A DNA stretch of 64,000 nucleotides from Streptomyces sp. NBC_00525 (GCF_036346595.1 NZ_CP107834.1:4774001-4838000), one strand, 5' to 3'. Positions 19,563 to 29,241 are shown, counted from the first letter of the stretch. Numbers and translations: made by a program. The notes: generated by a model from the letters alone, not told the origin.

Positions 19563-22151
19563 ATGGACCCGATACACCGGGGGCCGGAAGAGTTCGGCCA
19601 CGACAACGAGGGCTCCGCGGAGGATGCCGTACGGCGCCGCCCCTCCCGCGATCCGCTGACTCCGGATTTCGGTCAGCAAACACCGCAACAGGCCCGTGTG
19701 GTCACCCTCGTCGCCGGTGACCTGCTGCTCACCATCAACCCGGTCGACGGCAGCGAGGTCGAACCGTGCCCGCCCGGCGGGCAGCCCGCGGACCCCGTCC
19801 GCCGCACCCCCGCCGAGCGCGCAGACCGCGCCCGCGCCGCCACGCCCCCCGTGCCGCCCGGCCCGCCCCTGCCCGAACTGCCCCTGCTGCGCCGCGACGC
19901 CGAGCGGGAACGGCTGACCCGGCTGCTCGCCCGCGGCCGCTCCGTCCGGCTCATCGGACCGGCGGGTTCCGGGCGGACGGCGCTGCTCGACGCCGTCGCC
20001 GCCGCCTGCGCGGACTTCGCGCCGGACGGGGTCGTCCGCCTCAGCGGCCACAAGCGCACGGCCGCGGACCTGCTGTACGGACTCTTCGACGCCGTCCACG
20101 ACGCACCCCGCTTCCGCCCGGACCGGGCCCAGGTCCTGACGGCGCTGCGGACCACCGGGGCCGTCGTCGTCCTGGACGACCTGGAGTTCGGCGGCGCCGC
20201 CCTGGACGAACTGCTGGACGCCACCCCCGAGTGCGCCTACCTTTTCGCCGCCACGCCGGACGTCGCCGCGCCCGGCCCCGACGCGCACCTCGAAGAAGTC
20301 CCCCTCGCCGGCCTGGACCGCGCCGCCTCCGTCGAACTCCTGGAGCGGGTCGTCGAACGCCCGCTCACCGAGGAGGAGGCCAACTGGGCCGGAGACCTCT
20401 GGTTCGAGTCCGAGGGCCTGCCCCTGCGGTTCGTCCAGGCCGGCGCCCTGCTGCGGCAGCGCGACGCCCTGCGCGTCGACCCCACCGCGTACGACGAGTA
20501 CGGCTATCTGGCGACCCGGCCCGCACCGGCGCCGGACCCCGAGGACGCCACCGGCACCGAGGACACCACGAGCGCCGAGGACACCGCGAGCACCGGCGCC
20601 ATCGAGGACACCGAGGCCGCGGACGTACCGCTGCCCGGCCTCGGGGAGGCGGCCGCGCCCGCCGCCCTGCTCGCCTCCCGGCTCGGCGAGGCCGCCCGCG
20701 AGACACTGAGGTTCGCCGTCGCGCTCGGCGGCGAGGTGCCCCACCAGGCCCACCTCCCGGCGCTCATCGGGGACACCCACGCCGACGCCGCACTCGGTGA
20801 ACTGGCCGGCTGCGGGCTGCTCTCCCCGGCAGGCTCCCGCTACCGGCTGGCCGCCGGGGTGACGGCCCAGCTGGTGGCCGCCGGCTACGACGAAGGCGCC
20901 GCCGTCCGGGCCCGTACCGCCGCCCAGCACTACACCTGGTGGACCGGGCACCCCTCCGTCACCCCCGCACGGGCCTGCGCCGAGGCCGACGCGATCGTCG
21001 CGGCCATGAACCAGCTGGTGCCGGGGGAGGGGGCGGGCCGGACGAGCGCCGCCGTGCTCCTCGCCCGCAGCGCGGCGCCCGTGTTCGCGGCCGGGCTGCA
21101 CTGGGGCGCCTGGGAGCGGGCCCTGCGGATCGGCCAGGAGGCCGGCCGGCTCGCCGGGGAGGTCGCGGAAGAGGCGTACTTCCACCACGAGTTGGGTGTG
21201 CTGGCGCTCTGCACCGGCCACCCCGACCGGGCCAGGACCGAGCTGGAGACCGCGATCGGGATGCGCGGGGCGCTGGCCGACCGCAGGGGCGCGGTGGCGG
21301 GACGGCGTGCCCTCGCCCTGGTCGCGGACCGCTCCGGCGGACCGGGCGCGGGTCTGGTGCCGGGCGGCCAGGGTGCGGCCGGGGCGTTCGAGGCGTCGCC
21401 GCCGCTCGGTGTGCCGGCCCTCGCCCCGGTCCCGGCGCGGCGTCCGCTCGACGACACGGCCGTGGTGCCGCGGCAGCCGGCGCCGGGACCGGCCGGGTCG
21501 GGCAAGGGGTCCGGCCGGCGCGTCGGCGCGCCGGCATACATCGGCGGGGCTCGGCGCAACCTGGTCGCCGCCGGGGCCGGGGTGCTGCTCGCCGGTGTCC
21601 TCGGCACGGTGGTGACGCTCGGGCTGACGTCGAGCAGCGACCCGCAGGGCGGCGCCGGTACGTCGACCGAGCAGGAGGTGCCGCAGGACGACAGCATCTA
21701 CGACGCCGAGGTGACGACCGGTGAGCCGGCGGACGGGAAGCCGACGACGGTCTCGTCCCCGGGGTCGCCGTCCGGGTCGGCCTCGACGGCCGTGACACCG
21801 GGGGCCACGGGCAGCGCCACGGCCTCGCCGGGCGGGGAGTCGCCCAGCACGACGCCCTCGGCGCCGGACACGTCCACGTCGTCGAGCACGGCGCCGAAGC
21901 CTTCGGAGACCGTGTCGTCGGGCAAGCCGATCACCCCGTCACCGGGCAAGTCCGGTACGAAGCCGAGCGGGTCGACGCCCCCGGACCCGGACCCGGGCAC
22001 CGGGTCCCCGGAGCCCACGCAGACGCCGACGGAGGACCCCGGGGCCGGAGAGGACGCGGTGGAGTCCGCGAGCGGTGGCCCCGGTCCCGACCCGGCCCTC
22101 GCTCAGAACAGCCGGAGCTTGTCGTCCTCGATGCCCCTCAGCGCGTCGTAG
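19563..22151 (+). CDS. Membrane-anchored P-loop ATPase with Ser/Thr/Pro-rich tail
   Basis: Function unknown. The 862-residue product has a Pro-rich lead and a P-loop NTPase domain. That domain shows Walker A GPAGSGRT (132-139) and Walker [10 protein letters not shown] (Asp205-206), and resembles regulatory AAA/STAND ATPases. An acidic Glu-Asp-Thr repeat comes next (around 325-355), then an alpha-helical, TPR-like region (about 370-590). One membrane helix follows (about 666-689), and then about 170 residues rich in Ser, Thr, Pro and Gly, probably outside the cell. ATG at 19563 is preferred; the frame is open to 19464. The last 49 bp overlap nucS on the other strand. No HTH was seen, so it is not a typical LuxR-type LAL regulator. 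Confidence 0.78.
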   Translation: MDPIHRGPEEFGHDNEGSAEDAVRRRPSRDPLTPDFGQQTPQQARVVTLVAGDLLLTINPVDGSEVEPCPPGGQPADPVRRTPAERADRARAATPPVPPGPPLPELPLLRRDAERERLTRLLARGRSVRLIGPAGSGRTALLDAVAAACADFAPDGVVRLSGHKRTAADLLYGLFDAVHDAPRFRPDRAQVLTALRTTGAVVVLDDLEFGGAALDELLDATPECAYLFAATPDVAAPGPDAHLEEVPLAGLDRAASVELLERVVERPLTEEEANWAGDLWFESEGLPLRFVQAGALLRQRDALRVDPTAYDEYGYLATRPAPAPDPEDATGTEDTTSAEDTASTGAIEDTEAADVPLPGLGEAAAPAALLASRLGEAARETLRFAVALGGEVPHQAHLPALIGDTHADAALGELAGCGLLSPAGSRYRLAAGVTAQLVAAGYDEGAAVRARTAAQHYTWWTGHPSVTPARACAEADAIVAAMNQLVPGEGAGRTSAAVLLARSAAPVFAAGLHWGAWERALRIGQEAGRLAGEVAEEAYFHHELGVLALCTGHPDRARTELETAIGMRGALADRRGAVAGRRALALVADRSGGPGAGLVPGGQGAAGAFEASPPLGVPALAPVPARRPLDDTAVVPRQPAPGPAGSGKGSGRRVGAPAYIGGARRNLVAAGAGVLLAGVLGTVVTLGLTSSSDPQGGAGTSTEQEVPQDDSIYDAEVTTGEPADGKPTTVSSPGSPSGSASTAVTPGATGSATASPGGESPSTTPSAPDTSTSSSTAPKPSETVSSGKPITPSPGKSGTKPSGSTPPDPDPGTGSPEPTQTPTEDPGAGEDAVESASGGPGPDPALAQNSRSLSSSMPLSAS

Positions 22152-22774
22152 TCCAGGACCACGCAGCCGATGCCGCGGTCCGTGGCCAGCACGCGGGCCT
22201 GGGGCTTGATCTCCTGGGCGGCGAAGATGCCCCGGACCGGGGCCAGGTGCGGATCGCGGTTGAGCAGTTCCAGATAGCGGGTCAGCTGCTCGACGCCGTC
22301 GATCTCGCCGCGCCGCTTCAGCTCGACGGCCACCGTCTGCCCGTCCGCGTCGCGGCACAGGATGTCCACCGGGCCGATGGCCGTGAAGTACTCGCGGCGG
22401 ATCAGGGTGTAGCCCTCGCCCAGCGTCTCGATGCGGTCCGCGAGCAGTTCCTGGAGGTGCGCTTCCACACCGTCCTTGATCAGTCCTGGATCGACGCCCA
22501 GCTCATGGGACGAGTCATGGAGGATTTCCTCCATAGTGATGATCAGTTTTTCGCCCGCCTTGTTCACCACGGTCCAGACGCCCTCGGTGTCACCGCTGCC
22601 CTCCTTGAGGGTGCAGGGCGGCGACATCCAGTTGAGCGGTTTGTACGCCCTGTCGTCGGCGTGAATCGACACGCTCCCGTCCGCCTTGACCAGGATGAGG
22701 CGGGGAGCGGAGGGCAGGTGGGCCGTGAGCCGGCCCGCGTAGTCCACGGAGCAGCGGGCGATGACGAGACGCAT
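22103..22774 (-). CDS. nucS: Mismatch-specific endonuclease NucS/EndoMS
   Basis: Endonuclease of the non-MutSL mismatch repair pathway of actinobacteria and archaea; it cuts both strands at mismatches. The 223-residue product has an N-terminal DNA-binding domain and a C-terminal RecB-like nuclease domain. The nuclease motif is [23 protein letters not shown], with catalytic Asp, Glu and Lys, followed by QLTRYLELL. The protein ends DKLRLF, matching the C-terminal sliding-clamp binding motif described for corynebacterial EndoMS. ATG at 22774 gives [16 protein letters not shown]. Its 3' end overlaps the ATPase gene by 49 bp. Confidence 0.95.
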   Translation of the reverse strand: MRLVIARCSVDYAGRLTAHLPSAPRLILVKADGSVSIHADDRAYKPLNWMSPPCTLKEGSGDTEGVWTVVNKAGEKLIITMEEILHDSSHELGVDPGLIKDGVEAHLQELLADRIETLGEGYTLIRREYFTAIGPVDILCRDADGQTVAVELKRRGEIDGVEQLTRYLELLNRDPHLAPVRGIFAAQEIKPQARVLATDRGIGCVVLDYDALRGIEDDKLRLF

Positions 22775-23037
22775 GGTCGGCAACGCTACTCGACGCCGGG
22801 GGCTCGACGCGATTCCCCCATCCGGGGGCCCCAGCGCTTTCGGACCTGACACTTTCTGTCTTGCCCCTCTTTGAACCCCTTCGTTATTGGCCGGTTGTGT
22901 TCCCAATCTCCTGGTGCGGCCCGGACTGCGCGCTTACCGTGGATGCAGGAGGTCGCCGCGTGTGCACGCTGCGTCGCCGCCCTCCTTCCCTGCCCGTAAG
23001 GCTTCGGCAGCCCGCCGGGGCCGCGAGAGGAGAACCC

Positions 23038-23430
23038 ATGTCGCTCGACGTCTCACCGGCTCTGTTGGAACAGGCCGAGCGAGGCGAGGTCGACGAAGCC
23101 GACTTCGTCGACTGCGTCCGGACCTCCCTGCCCTACGCGTGGGAGATGATCAGCTCGTTGGTGGCTCAGCTGAAGGTCGACGGCGGGCAGTTCGCCGACA
23201 ACCAGACGCCGCCGCCCGACGAGCAGGCACGTGGTCAGCTGCTGCGCGCGCTCGCGAGCGATGCGATACGCGGCGCGCTGCAGCGGCACTTCGGGGTGCG
23301 ACTCGCATTCCAGAACTGCCACCGCGTCGCGGTGTTCCCGCTGGACGCGTCGGTCGACGACCGGCTGGCCAAGTTCACCTCGGTGAGGGGCCAGTTGCTC
23401 AACCAGTCGCCCGAGCTCCGGGACTGCTGA
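23038..23430 (+). CDS. SCO5389-family conserved protein
   Basis: A 130-residue acidic soluble protein of unknown function, conserved in Streptomyces beside nucS (SCO5389 family, from memory). Mostly helical; features include SLPYAWEMISSLVAQL (29-44), a Pro-rich turn NQTPPPDEQARG and a single Cys near each end. No enzyme motif seen. ATG at 23038 is preceded by GAGAGGAG at good spacing. It is divergent from nucS across a 263-bp gap in which I could not fix promoter boxes. Confidence 0.8.
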   Translation: MSLDVSPALLEQAERGEVDEADFVDCVRTSLPYAWEMISSLVAQLKVDGGQFADNQTPPPDEQARGQLLRALASDAIRGALQRHFGVRLAFQNCHRVAVFPLDASVDDRLAKFTSVRGQLLNQSPELRDC

Positions 23431-23543
23431 ACGCTTCCGTCGCCGTTCCGGGCCGCGGGAGGTGCAACTGGTCCGGGGCGGCGGCTCCACGAGTACCCCG
23501 CCGTACGTACAACGCGGTACACCGTCGTGCCTGTGCGCGGGGG

Positions 23544-24587
23544 TCATTCCAGGAGTGGCAGTACCTCCTTGCCCAGCCGCGCTACGTTCTCCTCCGTGGT
23601 CACGAGATCCCCGGAACCCTCCACCAGGAGCGCGAAGCGGGTGATGCCCGTGCGCTCGGCGGTGGCGGCGAGACGGTCGGCCGCCAGCTCCGGTGTGCCC
23701 ACCGGATGAAGGCCGCAGAGCAGCTCCGCGTACTCGACGGGGTCCCGCATGACGCGGTGCCGGCCGTCCACCGTCACATGCGCGTCGAGCCCCTGCCGCA
23801 GCCAGCCCGGCATCGCCTTCACCAGCGTCTCGACGGCGTCCTCCGTGCGGTCGGCGATCTGGGCCACGCCCGCCGAGACGTGCCCCGCCGCGCGCACCCG
23901 CTCCGGGCTGTGCCCCGCCGCCAGCGCGCGGGACCGCCACAGCGCCACCATCTCCGCCTTGTCCGCGTCCCCGCAGTGCATGCCGAGCAGCATCGGCAGG
24001 GCGTGCTCGGCGGCCAGCTCGACCGTCTTACGCGAGGTGCAGGCGACGACCACCTCGGGCCCGCCCGCGCCGTCCGCGCCGTCCGCGTCGAGCAGTTCGC
24101 CGGCCCGGGGGACGACCGCCACCTCGCGGAACCCGTACCGCCCGCCCCGGCCCGCCACGCGCGGCTTCCGCAGCCAGTCGAGCAGCAGCTCCAGGGACTC
24201 CGGGAAGCCCTTCTCGTACGCCTCCAGGCCGCCGCCGAACACTTCCAGATCCACCCAGGGGCCGCCCCGGCCCACGCCCAAGCTGAACCGGCCGCCGCTG
24301 GTGAGGTGGAGCAGCGCCGCCTGCTCGCCGAGCGCCACCGGATGCTGCGTGGGCAGCACACTCACCGCCGTGCCGACGCGGATGCGCCGGGTGCGGCCGA
24401 GCAGCTGCGCGGCCAGCGTGACGGCGGACGGGCACACCCCGTACGGCACGAAATGATGTTCGGCCAGCCAGACCGCGTCGAGCCCGGACTCCTCCGCGAC
24501 CTCGGCGGACCGGATCGCGCGGTGCAGCGCTTCCCCCGGTCCCTGGCCCGGAAACTGGGCCGCCAGTACGAACGTTCCCACACGCAT
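23544..24587 (-). CDS. LLM-class flavin/F420-dependent oxidoreductase
   Basis: Luciferase-like monooxygenase fold protein of 347 residues, likely using F420 or FMN. Recognised by the TIM-barrel patterns: AEESGLDAVWLAEHHF (28-43), GTAVSVLPTQHPVALGEQAALL, and GRFSLGVGRGGPWVDLEVFG. ATG at 24587 gives MRVGTFVLAAQFPGQ, the normal family start. The frame is open to 24731 but that stretch is non-coding in character. The substrate is unknown. It converges on the SCO5389-family gene. Confidence 0.88.
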   Translation of the reverse strand: MRVGTFVLAAQFPGQGPGEALHRAIRSAEVAEESGLDAVWLAEHHFVPYGVCPSAVTLAAQLLGRTRRIRVGTAVSVLPTQHPVALGEQAALLHLTSGGRFSLGVGRGGPWVDLEVFGGGLEAYEKGFPESLELLLDWLRKPRVAGRGGRYGFREVAVVPRAGELLDADGADGAGGPEVVVACTSRKTVELAAEHALPMLLGMHCGDADKAEMVALWRSRALAAGHSPERVRAAGHVSAGVAQIADRTEDAVETLVKAMPGWLRQGLDAHVTVDGRHRVMRDPVEYAELLCGLHPVGTPELAADRLAATAERTGITRFALLVEGSGDLVTTEENVARLGKEVLPLLE

Positions 24588-24630
24588 CGCGAATTGCCTC
24601 CTTGCGGCCGACGCGGCTCTCCCCATGCTG

Positions 24631-24681
24631 GCAACAACGTCTGACACGTGCCAAAGGCACGGTCCGGCCCGCAGTTGTTGC
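24631..24681. repeat. Nested inverted repeats upstream of the LLM gene
   Basis: Outer arms GCAACAAC (24631-24638) and GTTGTTGC (24674-24681) enclose a perfect inner repeat, CGTGCC-AAA-GGCACG (24647-24661). They lie 45-95 bp upstream of the LLM start and could be an operator pair or a structured leader. Confidence 0.6.
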
Positions 24682-24790
24682 GATTTTCCGGTAACCAGTG
24701 GCATCACCCGGCCCCGTACGGACAGGCCCACCGCCCGAATGGCCCTAGGCTTGACGGAACCTGTCAGCCCGTTTCCGTGAGGTGAAACAC

Positions 24791-25123
24791 GTGTCCCCGC
24801 GCCGCAACCGCCCCAAAGGCGGCGAGAGCCGCAACGACGACAGCGCGAGCGGAGCGGGCGACCGGTACGGCGGGGGCGGGCGTACCGAGGAGTGGCAGGG
24901 CGAGGAGTGGTCCGTGCGCCCGGTCAGCGGGGCGAGCGCGGCCGGCAAGCGCTACCGCTGCCCCGGCTGCGACCAGGAGATCCCGTCCGGCGTCCCGCAT
25001 CTGGTGGCCTGGTCCGAGTACGGCGGGGTGGACGACCGCAGGCACTGGCACAAGGCCTGCTGGAACGCGAAGGACCGCCGCACCACACGGGTGCAGCGGT
25101 CCAGGAACGCGCCTCGCCACTGA
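24791..25123 (+). CDS. Small zinc-ribbon-like protein
   Basis: A 110-residue protein of unknown function. The N-terminal half is low-complexity and charged (Gly, Ser, Arg, Glu). The C-terminal half has CPGCDQEIPSGVPHLVAW and HWHKACW, a Cys-x2-Cys / His-Cys pattern that would fit a single zinc site. GTG at 24791 follows GAGGTG at good spacing; GTG at 24782 is also in frame. Basic C-terminal tail (RRTTRVQRSRN) suggests nucleic-acid binding, which is inference only. Confidence 0.75.
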   Translation: MSPRRNRPKGGESRNDDSASGAGDRYGGGGRTEEWQGEEWSVRPVSGASAAGKRYRCPGCDQEIPSGVPHLVAWSEYGGVDDRRHWHKACWNAKDRRTTRVQRSRNAPRH

Positions 25124-25136
25124 GCGGCGGCGGGGC

Positions 25137-26021
25137 TCAGACGTCGCGCTGGTTCATCGACAGGTACGCGCCGCCCATGGCGACCGCGGTGACGCCGATG
25201 ATGATCCACAGCGGCTCCCAGCCGGACGGGCCGGACGACGTGACCGAGTTGTCGTAGAAGACGCTCAGCTGGTTCGGGATCGAGTACTCCAGCAGGGCGT
25301 CCCGGAGCTTCTCCAGCGAGCTGGCGAACATGAAGATGGCCAGCACGAGCGGCAGCAGCACCACGCCGATCATGATGGTGATCGCCCCGGCCGAGTGCCG
25401 GATCAGCGCGCCGACCGCGAGCGCGAGCAGCCCCAGCGTCGCCACGTACAGGCCGACGCCGACCGTGGCGCGCAGCCACTCCTCGCCGGTGGGCGACGCC
25501 GCGTCCAGCATGGACGTCTGGATCAGGGCCACCAGCGAGGTCATCACCGTGGTCAGGACGAAGGTCAGCAGGAAGAACACCAGCGCCTTGGCGCCGAGCA
25601 CCCGGCCCCGGCCGGGGCAGGCCGTCAGCGTCGTACGGATCATGCCCGTGCCGTACTCCGAGGCGATCGTCATCACGCCCAGCGTGATCACGCAGATGGT
25701 GCCGAGCAGCACGCCGAAGAAGCCGAGGCTCAGCACCGGTGTGCCGCTGATGTCCTGGTCGGACGCGGACACCGCGACGGCCGCGAGCACCCCGATGACC
25801 AGCAGCAGCGCGGTCATGATGCCCAGCGTCCACATGGTCGAGCGAACGGACTTGATCTTGGTCCACTCGGAGGCGATCGCGTCGCCGAGCGTCGCGGGGC
25901 GCACCGGGATCGGCGAGGTGTAGAAGCCCTGCGGCTGCTGGGGCGCCTGCGGGTACGCCTGCTGCGGCGCGGCCTGCTGGTACGGCGCCTGGGGCGCCGG
26001 CGGCGTGGACGGCGTGGTCAT
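25137..26021 (-). CDS. ABC-2 transporter permease with Pro/Gln-rich N terminus
   Basis: Permease of 294 residues paired with the ATPase gene just upstream; the start overlaps the ATPase stop (ATGA). The first 35 residues are Pro/Gln/Ala-rich (TPPAPQAPYQQAAPQQAYPQ). They precede ASEWTKIKSVRSTMWTL, the standard entry of this permease family. About six membrane helices follow, with the conserved SEYGTGMIRTTL loop. Its partner ATPase carries a similar tail at its C terminus. Substrate unknown; bacitracin/lantibiotic-type exporters share this fold. Confidence 0.9.
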   Translation of the reverse strand: MTTPSTPPAPQAPYQQAAPQQAYPQAPQQPQGFYTSPIPVRPATLGDAIASEWTKIKSVRSTMWTLGIMTALLLVIGVLAAVAVSASDQDISGTPVLSLGFFGVLLGTICVITLGVMTIASEYGTGMIRTTLTACPGRGRVLGAKALVFFLLTFVLTTVMTSLVALIQTSMLDAASPTGEEWLRATVGVGLYVATLGLLALAVGALIRHSAGAITIMIGVVLLPLVLAIFMFASSLEKLRDALLEYSIPNQLSVFYDNSVTSSGPSGWEPLWIIIGVTAVAMGGAYLSMNQRDV

Positions 26022-27208
26022 CGGGGGTCCTCGCTGGTGTCGCGCTTGGTCAGGTCTGCGGGAGCCGCGGCGGGCGCGGGCGGGGCCGGAGCGGCGGGCG
26101 CCGGGGCCGCGGCCGGCGCGGGTGCCTGCGCCGGGGCGGCCGCGTACGGGTTCTGGCCGGGCGGCGGCGGGGCGTACCAGCCCTGCTGCGGCATGTCCGG
26201 GACGGGCTGCTGCTGCGGCGGCGGGATGTGTGCGGGCGGCTGCCCGTAACCGGCGTACGGCGGCTGCTGCTGGAGGTGGGCCTTCTGGTCCACCGTCGAG
26301 CGGTAGTCCACGGCGCCCTGCGTCATCCGCATGTACGCCTCTTCGAGGGACGCCTGGTGCGGCGACAGCTCCCACAGCCGGACGTCCGACTCATGGGCGA
26401 GGTCGCTGATCCGGGGGAGGGCGAGACCGGTGACCCGCAGGGCCCCGTCCGGCTCGGACAGCACCTGGCCGCCCGCCTCCGTCAGCGTCGCGGTCAGCTT
26501 CTCGCGGGCCTCGGGCTTCTCGTCCGGGACGCGCACCCGCGCGAAGTCGGCCGAATTGGCCGAGATGAAGTCCTTGACGCTCATGTCGGCCATCAGCTGG
26601 CCGCGGCCGATGACGATCAGATGGTCGGCGGTCAGCGCCATCTCGCTCATCAGATGGCTGGAGACGAAGACCGTGCGGCCCTCGGACGCCAGCATCTTCA
26701 TCAGATTGCGGACCCAGAGGATGCCCTCCGGGTCGAGGCCGTTGACCGGCTCGTCGAACAGGAGCACCTGCGGGTCGCCGAGCAGCGCGGCCGCGATGCC
26801 CAGGCGCTGCCCCATGCCCAGCGAGAAGCCCTTGGAGCGCTTGCGGGCCACGTCCTGGAGGCCCACCACGCCCAGCACCTCGTCCACCCGGGCCTCGGGG
26901 ATGCCGGCCAGCTGGGCGAGCGAGAGGAGGTGGTTGCGGGCGCTCCGGCCGCCGTGCACGGCCTTGGCGTCGAGCAGGGCCCCCACCTGGCGGGGCGCGT
27001 TCGGCAGGGTCCGGAACTCGTGGCCGCCGATGGTCACCCGGCCCGCCGTCGGCCGGTCCAGACCGAGGATCATCCGCATGGTGGTGGACTTGCCGGACCC
27101 GTTGGGACCGAGGAAGCCGGTGACGGCCCCCGGCCGCACCTGGAAGGAAAGGTTGTACACGGCCGTCTTCGCGCCATAGCGCTTGGTCAGGCCGACTGCC
27201 TCGATCAT
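26018..27208 (-). CDS. ABC transporter ATP-binding protein with Pro/Gln-rich C-terminal tail
   Basis: ATPase of 396 residues. The first 300 are a standard domain with Walker A GPNGSGKSTT (near 38), signature LGMGQRLGIAAAL (a relaxed LSGGQ), Walker B VLLFDEPVNGLDP and SSHLMSEM with the switch His. About 95 extra C-terminal residues are almost only Pro, Gln, Ala, Tyr and Gly, resembling the N-terminal tail of its permease. Such low-complexity tails are absent from the paralogous ATPase at 28137. It is cotranscribed with the permease by a 4-bp overlap. Confidence 0.92.
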   Translation of the reverse strand: MIEAVGLTKRYGAKTAVYNLSFQVRPGAVTGFLGPNGSGKSTTMRMILGLDRPTAGRVTIGGHEFRTLPNAPRQVGALLDAKAVHGGRSARNHLLSLAQLAGIPEARVDEVLGVVGLQDVARKRSKGFSLGMGQRLGIAAALLGDPQVLLFDEPVNGLDPEGILWVRNLMKMLASEGRTVFVSSHLMSEMALTADHLIVIGRGQLMADMSVKDFISANSADFARVRVPDEKPEAREKLTATLTEAGGQVLSEPDGALRVTGLALPRISDLAHESDVRLWELSPHQASLEEAYMRMTQGAVDYRSTVDQKAHLQQQPPYAGYGQPPAHIPPPQQQPVPDMPQQGWYAPPPPGQNPYAAAPAQAPAPAAAPAPAAPAPPAPAAAPADLTKRDTSEDPR

Positions 27209-27323
27209 GCTCCAGCCCCATCGACTATCTGTCGTCGGGGCACACGCCGTCCGGCCGCACGCCCCCCGTAAGAGTTAGGAGGATATCCATGCCTTGACGG
27301 TTCCGACCAAGTCGGCACAGCCG

Positions 27324-27350
27324 GGTCCGGCCCGGTGACCGGGCCGGACC
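27324..27350 (-). terminator. Terminator between the two ABC operons
   Basis: GGTCCGGCCCGG and CCGGGCCGGACC are perfect 12-bp arms around TGA. The hairpin lies 5 bp after the stop of the upstream ABC operon on the minus strand. Confidence 0.8.
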
Positions 27351-27354
27351 GTGC

Positions 27355-28140
27355 TCACGCGTCCCGCGTCCGTAGCACGAGGTAGCCGCCGATCAGCGCT
27401 GCCGCCACCCACGCCACCATGATCAGCAGCCCGGTCCACGGCCCGTACGGGCCCGGAGAGCTGTTCATCGCGTCCGGCACCACCTGCATGATCTTGGAGC
27501 CCGCCTGGTCCGGGAAGTACCGGGCGACGTCCTTGGCCTTCGGCACCGCCGACAGGATCTGCGAGACGAGGAAGAAGAACGGCATCAGGATGCCCAGCGA
27601 CAGCATGGAGCTGCGCAGCATCGCCGCCACCCCCATGGAGAACACCGCGATCAGCCCCATGTAGATCCCGGCGCCGAACACCGCGCGCAGCACATTGTCC
27701 GCGCCGAGCGTCGTCCCGTGGTCGCCCAGCAGCGCCTGGCCCAGGAAGAACGAGACGAAGCTGGTGACCACGCCGACCACCAGGGCCAGCACCCCGGCCA
27801 CCAAAACCTTGCTGAACAGGAAGGAGCCCCGCCTCGGCACGGCGGCCAGCGAGGTGCGGATCATGCCCGAGCTGTACTCCGTACCGACGACGAGCACCCC
27901 GAACACGACCATCGCCAGCTGGCCGAGGATCATCCCGGAGAAGCTGATGAGCGTCGGGTCGAAGGTGGCCTGTTCCTCCGGCTTGAGATCGCCGAACTGC
28001 GTGTTCATCACCGCGCACAGGGCCGCGCCCATCGCGACGGTGACCGCGAACGCGGAGATCAGCGTCCAGGTGGTGGAGGAGACCGTACGGATCTTGGTCC
28101 ATTCGGACGTCAGGACCGCGGAGACCGAAGCCATCGTCAT
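27355..28140 (-). CDS. ABC-2 transporter permease (second pair)
   Basis: Permease of 261 residues, paralogous to the one at 25137 but without the Pro/Gln-rich lead. It begins MTMASVSAVLTSEWTKIRTVSSTTWTL and has about six membrane helices with GTEYSSGMIRTSL. The start overlaps the ATPase stop by 4 bp. The two transporter pairs probably arose by tandem duplication, since both keep the same gene order, overlap type and internal motifs. Substrate unknown. Confidence 0.9.
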   Translation of the reverse strand: MTMASVSAVLTSEWTKIRTVSSTTWTLISAFAVTVAMGAALCAVMNTQFGDLKPEEQATFDPTLISFSGMILGQLAMVVFGVLVVGTEYSSGMIRTSLAAVPRRGSFLFSKVLVAGVLALVVGVVTSFVSFFLGQALLGDHGTTLGADNVLRAVFGAGIYMGLIAVFSMGVAAMLRSSMLSLGILMPFFFLVSQILSAVPKAKDVARYFPDQAGSKIMQVVPDAMNSSPGPYGPWTGLLIMVAWVAAALIGGYLVLRTRDA

Positions 28141-29129
28141 GCCCCCTCTTCGCCGTCGCCGGGCCGCTGGACCCAGCCCTCGCCCCATTGCCGGTCCGGC
28201 GGTGGCGCCCCGGGGCCGCCGGGCTCCGAGTGCGCGTGGTACTCCACCGCGCCCGCCGTCATCTGCATGAACGCCTCCTCCAGCGACGCCCGCTGGGCGC
28301 TCAGCTCGTGCAGTGTGAGGGAGTGCCGGGCGGCCAGCTCACCGAGGTCCTCGGTCGTGGCACCGTCCACCTCCAGCGAGCCGTCCCCCGCCTCGATCGC
28401 GACGACGCCCTCCTCGTGCAGCACATCGCGCAGCCGCTCCTGCTGCGGGGAGCGCAGCCGGACGTAACTGCGCGAGTTCTCGTGGATGAAGTCGGCCATC
28501 GACGTGTCGGCGAGCAGCCTGCCCTGGCCGATCACGATCAGATGGTCGGCGGTCAGCGCCATCTCGCTCATCAGATGCGAGGAGACGAAGATCGTCCGGC
28601 CCTGCCCGGCGAGCGTCTTCATCAGATTCCTGATCCAGTGGATGCCCTCCGGGTCGAGACCGTTGACCGGCTCGTCGAACATCAGGATCTGCGGATCACC
28701 GAGCAGCGCCGACGCGATGCCGAGACGCTGGCCCATGCCGAGCGAGAAGCCCTTGGACTTCTTCTTCGCCACGGCGGTCAGCCCGACCGTCTCCAGCACC
28801 TCCGCGACCCGGCGCTCCGGAATGCGGTTGCTCTGCGCCAGACAGAGCAGATTGTTGTACGCGCTGCGCCCGCCGTGCATCGCCTTGGCGTCCAGCAGCG
28901 CCCCGATGTATTTCAGCGGCTCGGACAGATCCCGGTACGGCCTGCCGTCAATACGTACGGAACCGCTCGTGGGGTGGTCGAGATCGAGCATCATCCGCAT
29001 CGTGGTGGATTTGCCCGCCCCGTTGGGCCCCAGAAAACCCGTCACCATGCCTGGTCTGATCACGCACGACAACTCGTCGACGGCTACCTTGCTCCCGAAG
29101 CGCTTCGTGAGGCCATCCAACTCGATCAT
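28137..29129 (-). CDS. ABC transporter ATP-binding protein (second pair)
   Basis: ATPase of 330 residues with Walker A GPNGAGKSTT, signature LGMGQRLGIASAL, Walker B ILMFDEPVNGLDP and SSHLMSEM. It is closely related to the ATPase at 26018: both have MIE(A/L) starts, GFLGPNG, MHGGRSA(Y/R)N-type runs and the DHLIVIGQGRL run. It ends in a short Gly/Pro-rich tail only. ATG at 29129. It lies 112 bp downstream of the filP stop on the same strand, with a small tandem repeat in between. Confidence 0.92.
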   Translation of the reverse strand: MIELDGLTKRFGSKVAVDELSCVIRPGMVTGFLGPNGAGKSTTMRMMLDLDHPTSGSVRIDGRPYRDLSEPLKYIGALLDAKAMHGGRSAYNNLLCLAQSNRIPERRVAEVLETVGLTAVAKKKSKGFSLGMGQRLGIASALLGDPQILMFDEPVNGLDPEGIHWIRNLMKTLAGQGRTIFVSSHLMSEMALTADHLIVIGQGRLLADTSMADFIHENSRSYVRLRSPQQERLRDVLHEEGVVAIEAGDGSLEVDGATTEDLGELAARHSLTLHELSAQRASLEEAFMQMTAGAVEYHAHSEPGGPGAPPPDRQWGEGWVQRPGDGEEGA

Positions 29130-29199
29130 GCGTTCACGCTAGAACGTCGGCGTGCCCGGCGCCACCACAAAGGCGGAACCGGGCACACACGTCATACAA

Positions 29200-29235
29200 C
29201 CGGAACCGGCGGAACAGCCGGAACCGACGGAACAA
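29200..29235. repeat. 18-bp tandem repeat, two copies
   Basis: CCGGAACCGGCGGAACAG (29200-29217) is followed directly by a copy with two changes (29218-29235), and then the start of a third (CCGGA). It lies just downstream of filP. Confidence 0.8.
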
Positions 29236-29241
29236 CCGGAC

